Of a stretch of 38,778 nt of DNA, positions 16,153-23,674 are shown one piece after another. Source of the stretch: Candidatus Hydrogenedentota bacterium (GTDB lineage: Bacteria > Hydrogenedentota > Hydrogenedentia > Hydrogenedentales > SLHB01); the NCBI GenBank assembly GCA_019695095.1, contig JAIBAQ010000040.1:1-38778 (forward strand), given 5' to 3'. How positions within the stretch are numbered: the first letter of the stretch is position 1; every line of letters begins with the position of its first letter. The notes beneath the pieces are model-generated. The model did no database searches and was not told the origin of the DNA. It was given only the letters and a program-made list of their open reading frames with translations. Made by a program: the position numbers and the translations under genes.

Positions 16153-18362
16153 CGACGAGTTTTGCGGCCATACTCGTTGCTATCCTGAGCGGGGCGCCCA
16201 TCTCGGCGGAACTGAGACCCTACATGGGCAGGCAAACGATTTTCCTGAACGGCAATCCTGAACCCGCGATGATCTATCACCCCACGGGACGGCTCTCGAG
16301 CGAACCCTGGCTGCCTGGGGCGCAAGACCACTTTAAAGACTTCGCCCAAGCAGGATATCGCTTATTTGCCTGCGAGGCCGGACTGGGAGGACTCTGGACT
16401 GAGTCGGGAGTTGACGTCGATTATGTCCGGCGTCAGATTAGGGCAATACGAGACGTACGGGCCGACGCGGCAGTCCTGTTGCGCCTCAACGTCGAGCCCC
16501 CGGGATGGTGGCTGGATAAGCACCCTGAAGACCGAGTCGACTATGCGTTGATTCCTGGCTCCAATATCCCCGAAGAAGCGCGTGCAAAGCCGCAAGACCG
16601 GAAACGAGTCAGTTTCGCATCGCAACGCTGGTTGGATGAGGCGGGCGATCAATTGTCGATACTTTTACGCGGCCTTGCGAATTCTGACGAGGGCAATTCG
16701 CTTTTCGCGGTGCTCATTTGCGGTGGGGAATGGGGGGAGTGGTTCTATCCCGGCTTTGAGTTTGAACCGGATACGGGCGCGGCCATGACCCGTCACTTCC
16801 GTGATTGGCTGTCCGAGCGGTATGGGACGAACGAGGCGCTTCGCGCCGCGTGGAAGGATGCTTCCGCTTCACTTGATAATGCGACGGTCCCTGATCTGAA
16901 CACGCGTTTCCGCACGCACGAGAAGATGTTCCGCGATCCGCAGACCGAACGGCGGGCCATCGACTACTACCAGTGCCACCAGGAACTTGTGGCGAAGGTG
17001 CCGCTTCACTTCTGCCGCATTGTCAAGGAGTCATGGTCTCGCCCGATACTGACGGGCTTATTCCACGCCTACGTCTTACACCTCTCGCATCAGGCATCGG
17101 GCGGTCACCTTGAAGCACGTACAGTCCTCGAATCGCCCTTCGTCGACTTCTTATCGTCTCCCTTCTCCTACGAATTTGATGCGCGTTTTCTGGGAGGGAC
17201 GGGACATTTCCGTTGCCTCATGGCCAGCATCCAGGCCCACGGCAAGCTATGGATCAGTGAGAACGACCATCCGACGCTGTACGGCGATCACTTCTCGCGG
17301 CCCGGACCCTTTGCCCCCGCGAACATTGAAGACTCCATCGCCACCATGCGGCGCAACAACGCCCATTGTTTCACGAATGGAGCAGGCATGTGGTGGTTCG
17401 ATTTTGGACGCGCGGGCGGTAACGGCGACGGAGGTTGGTGGGACCACCCGGATCTGATGCGGGAAGCCAGGGAAGAACTGAAGTTTGCGCGAGCGCTGCA
17501 AGAAAGGCCGCGCCGTTCGGCGGCCGACGTGTTGATTGTGTATGACACCCGCTGCTTCTACTATCTCGCCCCCATGTATCTGGGAGGATACAATCAGTCG
17601 GCCCACTGGGATCGCACGGAGACGTTGTCATTTGAAGCGCTGAATCGCACCGTGGCCGATTCCTACAAGAGCGGGGCCGTGTTCGATCTCGCTTATCTGG
17701 ACGATTTGCCGCTGCTCGATCTGACTCCCTACCGGACCATTGTCTTTGGGTTCACCCCGTACTTGACGGACGCTCACGTGGCTTTCATCAAGGAACGGGT
17801 ATTGACACCCAACCGAACGGTTGTGTGGGTATACGCGCCGGGATACACGGACGGAAACTCGCTCAGCGTGGAACGGGTGAGCGCGATTACCGGGTTCAAC
17901 GTGGAGAAATCGACAGTGAACCTGCCGCCGCAACTCCTCATTCGCGAAAACGTGCTTGCTCCCGGATTTCCCGAGACGCGCATCGACATCACTATTCAGG
18001 ATGCCTGGACCTCGCCGACATTTCAGATCGTCGATCCGCAGAGCGAGACGCTCGGATACTACGGAGGTTCGCGTGAAGTGGCGCTGGCCCGCAAGACAGT
18101 TGCGGGGATCACCGTGTGGTACTCCGCGCTGCCCCTCAAAAATCCGGCGTTGCTGCGTGAGCTATTCCGGCAAGGTGGAGCGCATATCTACAATGACAAG
18201 AACGACGTGTTGCACGCCGATTCCGAGGTGCTCTGGATTCACACCGAAACTGGCGGTCCGCGAAACCTCGTGTTGCCAAATGGTGCGCTCCACACTATTG
18301 TGCTGGAGCCATGGACCACAACCGTACTTGATTCAAAGTCCGGTGAAGTGCTCTTGGATTGA
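16149..18362 (+). CDS. GH42-like (beta-galactosidase-type) protein
   Basis: A 737-residue protein with a Sec-type signal peptide (residues 1-20, cut near ISA-EL). The TIM barrel (about 25-440) resembles GH42 and related clan GH-A families. E194 in GGEWGEW is the likely acid/base and E371 in WISENDH the likely nucleophile. The following region (about 480-680), with DVLIVYDTR and a flavodoxin-like fold pattern, matches the GH42 trimerisation-type domain, and a short beta-rich tail ends the protein. It starts with ATG 16149, overlapping the GH1 stop by 4 bp, with GAGAGG 6 nt upstream, so translation is coupled to GH1. It lacks clear GH42 N-terminal signatures, so it may be a distant or new family in the same clan. 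Confidence 0.78.
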   Translation: MTTSFAAILVAILSGAPISAELRPYMGRQTIFLNGNPEPAMIYHPTGRLSSEPWLPGAQDHFKDFAQAGYRLFACEAGLGGLWTESGVDVDYVRRQIRAIRDVRADAAVLLRLNVEPPGWWLDKHPEDRVDYALIPGSNIPEEARAKPQDRKRVSFASQRWLDEAGDQLSILLRGLANSDEGNSLFAVLICGGEWGEWFYPGFEFEPDTGAAMTRHFRDWLSERYGTNEALRAAWKDASASLDNATVPDLNTRFRTHEKMFRDPQTERRAIDYYQCHQELVAKVPLHFCRIVKESWSRPILTGLFHAYVLHLSHQASGGHLEARTVLESPFVDFLSSPFSYEFDARFLGGTGHFRCLMASIQAHGKLWISENDHPTLYGDHFSRPGPFAPANIEDSIATMRRNNAHCFTNGAGMWWFDFGRAGGNGDGGWWDHPDLMREAREELKFARALQERPRRSAADVLIVYDTRCFYYLAPMYLGGYNQSAHWDRTETLSFEALNRTVADSYKSGAVFDLAYLDDLPLLDLTPYRTIVFGFTPYLTDAHVAFIKERVLTPNRTVVWVYAPGYTDGNSLSVERVSAITGFNVEKSTVNLPPQLLIRENVLAPGFPETRIDITIQDAWTSPTFQIVDPQSETLGYYGGSREVALARKTVAGITVWYSALPLKNPALLRELFRQGGAHIYNDKNDVLHADSEVLWIHTETGGPRNLVLPNGALHTIVLEPWTTTVLDSKSGEVLLD

Positions 18363-18387
18363 CCCTTTCAGGGAGAATGGGGACGCA

Positions 18388-19839
18388 ATGTTCTTTGCCG
18401 GATGTGCTGTCTTAGTCGTCGGACTTGCCGCCGCTAATACCCCCGAAGCCAGTGTGTCGCAGCTCTTTGTTGACGACATCTGCGTCGCGCGAAAACAGGG
18501 TGTCTTGCGTCGTGCGCATGCATGCAGCAAGCTCAGCGAACCGGTATTGATACCCGAAAAGCCGTGGGAGGGGAACCGGGTATACGTGTACGGTACGGTG
18601 CTGCCGGACGCCGCGACGAATGGGTTCCGCATGTGGTATATGAGCGCAGGGGATACGCTGGCCGGCACCGCGCGCGATCCCAAGCTCGGCGACCAGGCCA
18701 AGAACCATGTGCTCTATGCGACCTCAGCCGACGGTATTCGCTGGGATCGGCCCGAACTGAATCTCTTCTCGTTTGGAGGCAATCCGCACACCAACATCGT
18801 CTTCGACTTTCACAGTCCAAGCATTGTGTTCAATGCGAATCAATCCGATCCCGAGATGCGCTATGTGATGTTCGGGCGTTCCAAAGGGGGCAAGAAGTCC
18901 GGGTATACCACGGCAACCAGCTCAGATGGCCTGCATTGGACGCCGAACCCGAACGAGCCGGTGTTGGATGGTGGCGATACGTGCACGCTCACCCTAGACC
19001 CGAAGACCGGTGAATACTTGGCGTTCTTTAAGAAGTCCCACGACTACCGGGGGTTCAGTAGAAGGCTTGTATATCTCTCCACGAGCAGGGACCTTCAAAC
19101 GTGGAGCGCCCCTGTACTCGTGATGGCTCCAGACGAAATCGACGATGCGCAGACGAAGGCGGAAGATGGCATTTGTTCCCACTTCTACAACATGGCGGCC
19201 TTCCCGTATGGAGGCCAGTATCTTGGGTTCGTCACGCATTTCCGCTACCGCGGCGAGCCCGCGGAAAAAGGCCCCGAGCAGAGCGGGCAGGACGGCCCCA
19301 TCGACGTACAGTTGGTCCATAGCCGTGATGGCCGTGTGTGGAAACGCTGCGAAGACCGCTCGCCGGTCATCCCCAATGGCCCTTACGAGTATGACGCGGG
19401 TTGTATTTTGGGCACTGCAAACATGCCCGTTGCCGTTGGCGACGAGCTCTGGGTCTATTACACCGCAATCAACACCACACACGGCGGCTATACACCGAAG
19501 AAGCGTGTGACCATCGCGCGCGCGGCTTGGCCGCTCGACCGGTTTGTGTCGCTGGATGCAGAGGAAGAGGGAATCGTCGAGACGCACTCGTTCCTGTCGC
19601 CTGGATCTTCGCTGGTTGTCAATGCCGACGCTTCCACGGGTTCGCTTGCCATTGAGGTACTGGATGGCGAAGGAAAGGTCCTGAAAGGCTACGGAGCAAG
19701 CGAGTGTGAAGTGATGAACGAGGATTCGCTCAGGCGCGCAGTCCAGTGGAAAGGCGGCAGCGAATTGCCAAAAGGCGCCGAGATCCGTTTGCGTTTTGTG
19801 CTGAAACACGCCTCACTCTATAGCTATACGATTCGCTGA
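18388..19839 (+). CDS. LFVDD-type five-bladed propeller, GH32/GH43-like
   Basis: A 483-residue protein with a Sec signal peptide (residues 1 to about 18). The mature part begins SQLFVDD and runs through propeller-like repeats: RMWYMS, YATSADGIRWDRP, GYTTATSSDGLHWTP and VHSRDGRVWKR. These recall the five-bladed fold of GH32, GH43 and GH68, but I see no complete Asp/Asp/Glu catalytic set. The C-terminus (about 390-483) is a beta-sandwich with VEVLD-like and SLYSYTIR segments. The same architecture occurs at 36396-38084, so this is a paralogous pair. ATG 18388 has GGGGA 6 nt upstream; the longer open frame beginning at 17956 overlaps the GH42-like gene and is rejected. It follows that gene by 25 bp in the same operon. 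Confidence 0.8.
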   Translation: MFFAGCAVLVVGLAAANTPEASVSQLFVDDICVARKQGVLRRAHACSKLSEPVLIPEKPWEGNRVYVYGTVLPDAATNGFRMWYMSAGDTLAGTARDPKLGDQAKNHVLYATSADGIRWDRPELNLFSFGGNPHTNIVFDFHSPSIVFNANQSDPEMRYVMFGRSKGGKKSGYTTATSSDGLHWTPNPNEPVLDGGDTCTLTLDPKTGEYLAFFKKSHDYRGFSRRLVYLSTSRDLQTWSAPVLVMAPDEIDDAQTKAEDGICSHFYNMAAFPYGGQYLGFVTHFRYRGEPAEKGPEQSGQDGPIDVQLVHSRDGRVWKRCEDRSPVIPNGPYEYDAGCILGTANMPVAVGDELWVYYTAINTTHGGYTPKKRVTIARAAWPLDRFVSLDAEEEGIVETHSFLSPGSSLVVNADASTGSLAIEVLDGEGKVLKGYGASECEVMNEDSLRRAVQWKGGSELPKGAEIRLRFVLKHASLYSYTIR

Positions 19840-19845
19840 CGTCCA

Positions 19846-19891
19846 TTGCGCGATTCGCTTCGCGATTGGCTATGATAGTCGCGAACGTTCG
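19846..19891 (+). promoter_or_regulatory. Possible promoter with adjacent palindrome
   Basis: The 80-bp gap before the gene at 19920 holds TATGAT (19871-19876, 5 of 6 matches to -10) and TTGCGC (19846-19851), but the 19-bp spacer is long. Six bases after the -10 lies a perfect 10-bp palindrome, CGAACGTTCG (19882-19891), well placed for a repressor. The short site could be chance. Confidence 0.3.
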
Positions 19892-19919
19892 ATTTCCAGG
19901 TTGGGGGGGAGTGGAAACC

Positions 19920-22052
19920 ATGCGCAAACATGACTGGACCTTTGCGTCGAATCACGCGCGATTCGACGCTGTTATCTTGACGATGTTGCTAACGCTGACT
20001 GCCGCAACTGGCCTCGCACACGCGGCGGCGCCTACCTTTCAAGAGTTGATGAATCCGGACGTGTTTCCGAATCCGCAGCGCGGCATGCAGGTTGACAGCG
20101 CGACCGTCTCGTCCGATGCCTTGCGCGTCGTGACAACGGGCGCGCAATTCACGCTGAACACCGCCGGTAAGGGTTCCCTCAGGCAACGAATCGGACACGA
20201 ACGGGAAATCGTGCAACTGCAAATAGCAGGGGTGGGCGCGCTTCCGAAGCTGACGCATACAGGCCCTGGCTTCGCGTTTGCCCAGTTCGACACACCTAAG
20301 CTGGATCTTCGCGTCAACGGCGATTCTCTGTTCATGTTTCACGCGCACGAGGCGGTGACGATTGACGTTACTCGCATGATCAACATCGGATTCTATGCGC
20401 CGGATGAATCGAATTGCCTGATTCTCGACGAGTGGGGAGGCTATGGACTGTTTGCCTCGGATCCGAATACCAAGTTCGACGACAACGTATACGGCAGCAA
20501 AATCACGAAGCTGACAATCCCCGCGGACGGCGTGCTGTGGATTGGGATTTGCCCTCCCAAACCCTACGACTGGAAACGCTCCATCACCGACAATGTCGTG
20601 TGGCATTGGTCCAACACGCTCGGCTATCCGAAGGACGACGATCTGATCGCATGGTCACAGGAAGGCAACACGGTCCTGCTGCAATCGGAGGTTATGCTGT
20701 GGAAGGACTGGAATTTAGCCTTCGTGCCGCGCCTCGGCGAAGCGGAATTCGCGCGTGTTCGCAAGACCATGCATGACCACGGCCAGCGGTTCATCGTCTA
20801 TACCAGTCCGTATTACTTCCTGAAGGGTACGCCCATCGAATCGAAGGCCATGAACAGTTTCGATCACTTCGAGCAAACCGGCTTCCCGCCCGGCTGGCCC
20901 GATGGGGTTAATATCGATCTCTTCATGGACGAGATTTCGAAGGTCATGCGCGAGTACAAACCCGATGGACTGTATTTCGATGGCCAATATATGAAGAGCG
21001 TGCCCGCGTTGTATGCGTTGGCTCGCCGGACGCGTGCATTGTTGGGCGAGGATGGCATTCTCGAGTGGCACTCGACCACCGCGCTCGGTCACGGATTCTG
21101 TTATCTGCCGCAGGCGGACGCGTACGTCGATTTCATCTTGCGCGGGGAAGGCCGCGAAGGCAACTACGGGGACTTCGACTATCTCCGGTATTTTGTCTCG
21201 GGTTACAACGCAAGCAACAGCATTGGCGTCATCTGCAACAACAATTCCAAACCCACCCCGGAACTGATGAAGAAGCTACTGCAAGTCAATGCGCGCATGC
21301 ACACTATAGCCGGGTGGTTGGCAGAGCCTGCCGTGATGGATGTCGTTCACAAGGACTATCAAGCCCATTTGACAGACGCATTGCAGGCCGCCGTTGACAA
21401 AGGCGTCGATGATCGTCAGGCACAGGTAGCCGCGAAAAGCGAAGCGCGGTCGGCCGAGTTGAATGCCTTGCTTGCCGCCCCTGCGTGGGGAGAAGCAAGA
21501 CTCGTTGCGAAGGCAGACGATCTGCTGAAGTGGACTCCAAGCGTCTCACCCCTGAACTCAAATGCTTTTGCAGCGAGAGATGGCGTTCTGGCGATCACCG
21601 CCAAGGCAAGCACCTATGCATTCCTTACTCATCCACTGACCGCGCCGGCGCACGGTTTTGTGTTCAGAATGAAGCAGGGTACGGACGGTGGCATGTCGTG
21701 GGGACCGGCCGTCGCATTGCGTTGGCCTTCCGGCGCATTCTTCCGCGTGGGGCTTCGAAGTGACGGAAGCTTGCAGTCGGACCTCAACGGCGAACAACAA
21801 TTGTTCGGCAAGCACGATCCATCCCAATGGGTTTGGGTGCGCGTGCGCTGGCTCGAGCAGTCGGGAGTTGTCGAATCCAGCACCGATGGCGCCAAGTTCG
21901 AACGCGTGTGGACCTTCTCGCACAAGGGCATGTTCCTCGCTGAAGCGCCAAGTATTCTCGTCGGCAAAGTGTCGTACAACTGTACCGAGGTCGACCATTC
22001 CGACGTGGGCAGTGAAGGGGTCTGCTACGTGGACGAAGTCCGCGTGTTCTGA
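19920..22052 (+). CDS. Exported TIM-barrel glycosidase-like protein, unclassified
   Basis: A 710-residue protein with an N-terminal hydrophobic export signal ending near AHA-AAP (residues 35-37). Residues about 40-215 are a beta-sandwich. The region about 220-490 looks like a TIM barrel: FIVYTSPYYF, then GLYFDGQ with D354 placed like the nucleophile Asp of alpha-galactosidase-type barrels (clan GH-D/GH36-like), then LEWHSTT and a long DAYVDFILRGEG segment. Residues about 535-710 resemble a concanavalin-like lectin domain, with VFRMKQG, ALRWPSG and YVDEVRVF. I do not recognise a defined family. ATG 19920 is preceded by a GGGGGGAG stretch; the longer frame from 19866 adds only non-conserved residues. 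It may be the last gene of the GH1 operon or have its own promoter. Confidence 0.75.
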   Translation: MRKHDWTFASNHARFDAVILTMLLTLTAATGLAHAAAPTFQELMNPDVFPNPQRGMQVDSATVSSDALRVVTTGAQFTLNTAGKGSLRQRIGHEREIVQLQIAGVGALPKLTHTGPGFAFAQFDTPKLDLRVNGDSLFMFHAHEAVTIDVTRMINIGFYAPDESNCLILDEWGGYGLFASDPNTKFDDNVYGSKITKLTIPADGVLWIGICPPKPYDWKRSITDNVVWHWSNTLGYPKDDDLIAWSQEGNTVLLQSEVMLWKDWNLAFVPRLGEAEFARVRKTMHDHGQRFIVYTSPYYFLKGTPIESKAMNSFDHFEQTGFPPGWPDGVNIDLFMDEISKVMREYKPDGLYFDGQYMKSVPALYALARRTRALLGEDGILEWHSTTALGHGFCYLPQADAYVDFILRGEGREGNYGDFDYLRYFVSGYNASNSIGVICNNNSKPTPELMKKLLQVNARMHTIAGWLAEPAVMDVVHKDYQAHLTDALQAAVDKGVDDRQAQVAAKSEARSAELNALLAAPAWGEARLVAKADDLLKWTPSVSPLNSNAFAARDGVLAITAKASTYAFLTHPLTAPAHGFVFRMKQGTDGGMSWGPAVALRWPSGAFFRVGLRSDGSLQSDLNGEQQLFGKHDPSQWVWVRVRWLEQSGVVESSTDGAKFERVWTFSHKGMFLAEAPSILVGKVSYNCTEVDHSDVGSEGVCYVDEVRVF

Positions 22053-22064
22053 CGCCCGCTTGGC

Positions 22065-23351
22065 TTACGCAACCGTTACGTCCAGCGCGCCCACCCAGTG
22101 AGCCGCGTGGTTTGTCCACGGTTGTGGCGGTGTGCAATCGAATACGCACAGGAACTTCCTGGAGCCTATTGCCAGAACGTCTGTGTAACCGGTGGTCATA
22201 TTCGGCGCGAAGTTGATTTCATCGGTCCAGGTTTCGCCGCCGTCCGTGCTGAACACGACGCAATTACCCCAGCGCGGGTATGCCAATCCACCGTACGTCA
22301 ATGCCAGAACGCCATCGGAAAGCGCCATCCTCGGAAAGCACCCGCGAGCTTGTCGCATGGGCTTTGGGCGCGTCCAGGTGCGGGCAAAGTCCTGCGAGTA
22401 GGAGATGACAAGCGGCGCGCTCGGAGGGCCTGGCTCGTAGTAAGCGTCCGCAGACAACACATTACCAGGATAGATGCCGGTGCCGGGCACGGCATAGTTC
22501 AGGTCGCGATAGGTCTCCGACGGTTTGCCCATCAGAGGGCTGCTATCGTCATTCACTAGCCGCATCACGCACACCATGCGTCCGTCGCCAAGGTGTACCA
22601 GATTGGGCTCGCACGGGCCCCACAGGGTCCAACCGGTCTTCGTGCGCCCCTCGGGATCGTCGATCGTGTCCAGGCTACCCACGTCTGAAAGGTATTCCCA
22701 ATTGACACCTTCATCCTTGGAGAGTGCCACGAACGTCGAAAACTCCGATGGGGTGCGGAAGTCTTGCATGGCGGCAACCAAGTCTCCGTTGGGCAATTGA
22801 ACCGTATTCCCGTGAAACCACTTGGGCCTGTCCGGCTTGAAGCGATCGGCAGGCAGAAAGAGGCGTCCATCCTCCAGCGGTCCACGGACAGTGCTCCAAT
22901 TGTCCGTGGATTCCCATCGTTTTGTCGAACGCCAGCCGGGTTTGCCGTCGATAGCCTGGGTTTCATAGTGAATGGAAACGCATCTGCCGTTGGCCAGACG
23001 AAACGTGTTCAGGGCCATGCCCGCGATGTCCACGCGAACTCCTCTCCACGTAGCCCCCAAGTCTTCCGAGCGCACCGCTGCAAGCGGCCCGCCTTCCTCA
23101 ACCGCCTGCGCGTGAAGTACAACGGTATCCCCGCCCAGTCGGGCCATTGTCGGAAACATCGGGCCTCGCATGACGATACGTGTCTCGCCCAGCGTGATGC
23201 GGATCGAGGAACGCTGCACCGTTCGCTCGGCAAATGGGGAAAGCACGTTTGTTTTGCTTTCGCTGAGGCCAGGCGCGGCCAGTGCCGACTCGGCCAACAA
23301 GGCGCTTAAGGCGCCTCCTCCTATTCCAGCGATGAACGTGCGACGTTCCAT
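22065..23351 (-). CDS. Exported sialidase-like (BNR/Asp-box) protein
   Basis: A 428-residue six-bladed propeller of the sialidase/neuraminidase superfamily. Asp-box motifs (SxDxGxTW) appear as SEDLGATW, SKDEGVNW, SQDFARTW and STDGGETW. The N-terminus MERRTFIAG with a hydrophobic run looks like a twin-arginine leader cut near LAAP. Many BNR proteins are not sialidases; I did not identify the full Arg triad or the Tyr/Glu pair, so hydrolysis of sialic acid is not established. ATG 23351 has GGGGGGA 5 nt upstream; frame from 23399 adds a poor leader. Its own promoter is seen at 23396-23424. It converges on the unclassified TIM-barrel gene, with only 12 bp between the two stops. Confidence 0.85.
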   Translation of the reverse strand: MERRTFIAGIGGGALSALLAESALAAPGLSESKTNVLSPFAERTVQRSSIRITLGETRIVMRGPMFPTMARLGGDTVVLHAQAVEEGGPLAAVRSEDLGATWRGVRVDIAGMALNTFRLANGRCVSIHYETQAIDGKPGWRSTKRWESTDNWSTVRGPLEDGRLFLPADRFKPDRPKWFHGNTVQLPNGDLVAAMQDFRTPSEFSTFVALSKDEGVNWEYLSDVGSLDTIDDPEGRTKTGWTLWGPCEPNLVHLGDGRMVCVMRLVNDDSSPLMGKPSETYRDLNYAVPGTGIYPGNVLSADAYYEPGPPSAPLVISYSQDFARTWTRPKPMRQARGCFPRMALSDGVLALTYGGLAYPRWGNCVVFSTDGGETWTDEINFAPNMTTGYTDVLAIGSRKFLCVFDCTPPQPWTNHAAHWVGALDVTVA

Positions 23352-23395
23352 AGCTATCCCCCCGGCAAGTCGATGGTCTGAGGTCTCCATACGGC

Positions 23396-23424
23396 ACAAT
23401 AGAGCCGCGCACTCAGATAGTCAA
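23396..23424 (-). promoter_or_regulatory. Sigma70-type promoter of the sialidase-like gene
   Basis: On the minus strand TTGACT (23424-23419; 5 of 6) and TATTGT (23401-23396; 4 of 6) are 17 bp apart. Transcription would begin near 23389, about 38 nt before ATG 23351. Confidence 0.6.
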
Positions 23425-23594
23425 CGCGACAGAGACACCGAGAACACCTTCTGGTTTAGGGAGCGCCGGAGGATGCGCGATAAGCATTCAGTTTTCTCAC
23501 TTCCGGTCTGTCAACTTCTTCCATGGAACCGGTTAGCGCAGGCCGGTGTTCTATGGCTAAATGCCACCGGTCCGGCGGGACGTAGCAGGCCAGA

Positions 23595-23624
23595 CGGACA
23601 TAGGATGCAATGAGCCGGTATAAT
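23595..23624 (+). promoter_or_regulatory. Sigma70-type promoter of the CocE-type hydrolase gene
   Basis: A perfect -10 box, TATAAT (23619-23624), lies 18 bp after CGGACA (23595-23600; 4 of 6 matches to TTGACA). The start point near 23631 gives a leader of about 44 nt before ATG 23675, which has GGGGGG 7 nt upstream. Confidence 0.55.
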
Positions 23625-23674
23625 TCCTCAGAGAACCCGTCGCTTGAGCCGAAGCAGTACTTGGGGGGCAATCC

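Larger units (their letters stand above)
23352..23674. other. 323-bp divergent control region
   Basis: This gap separates the sialidase-like gene (minus) from the CocE-type hydrolase gene (plus). A promoter for each direction is described separately. The middle part, about 23430-23590, shows no gene, tRNA or strong hairpin that I could recognise. Confidence 0.7.

Noticed and set aside
17956-18387. A longer N-terminus for the first LFVDD propeller gene
   Set aside because: The extension overlaps the GH42-like gene in another frame and would bury the signal peptide that starts at 18388, which has a good ribosome binding site.
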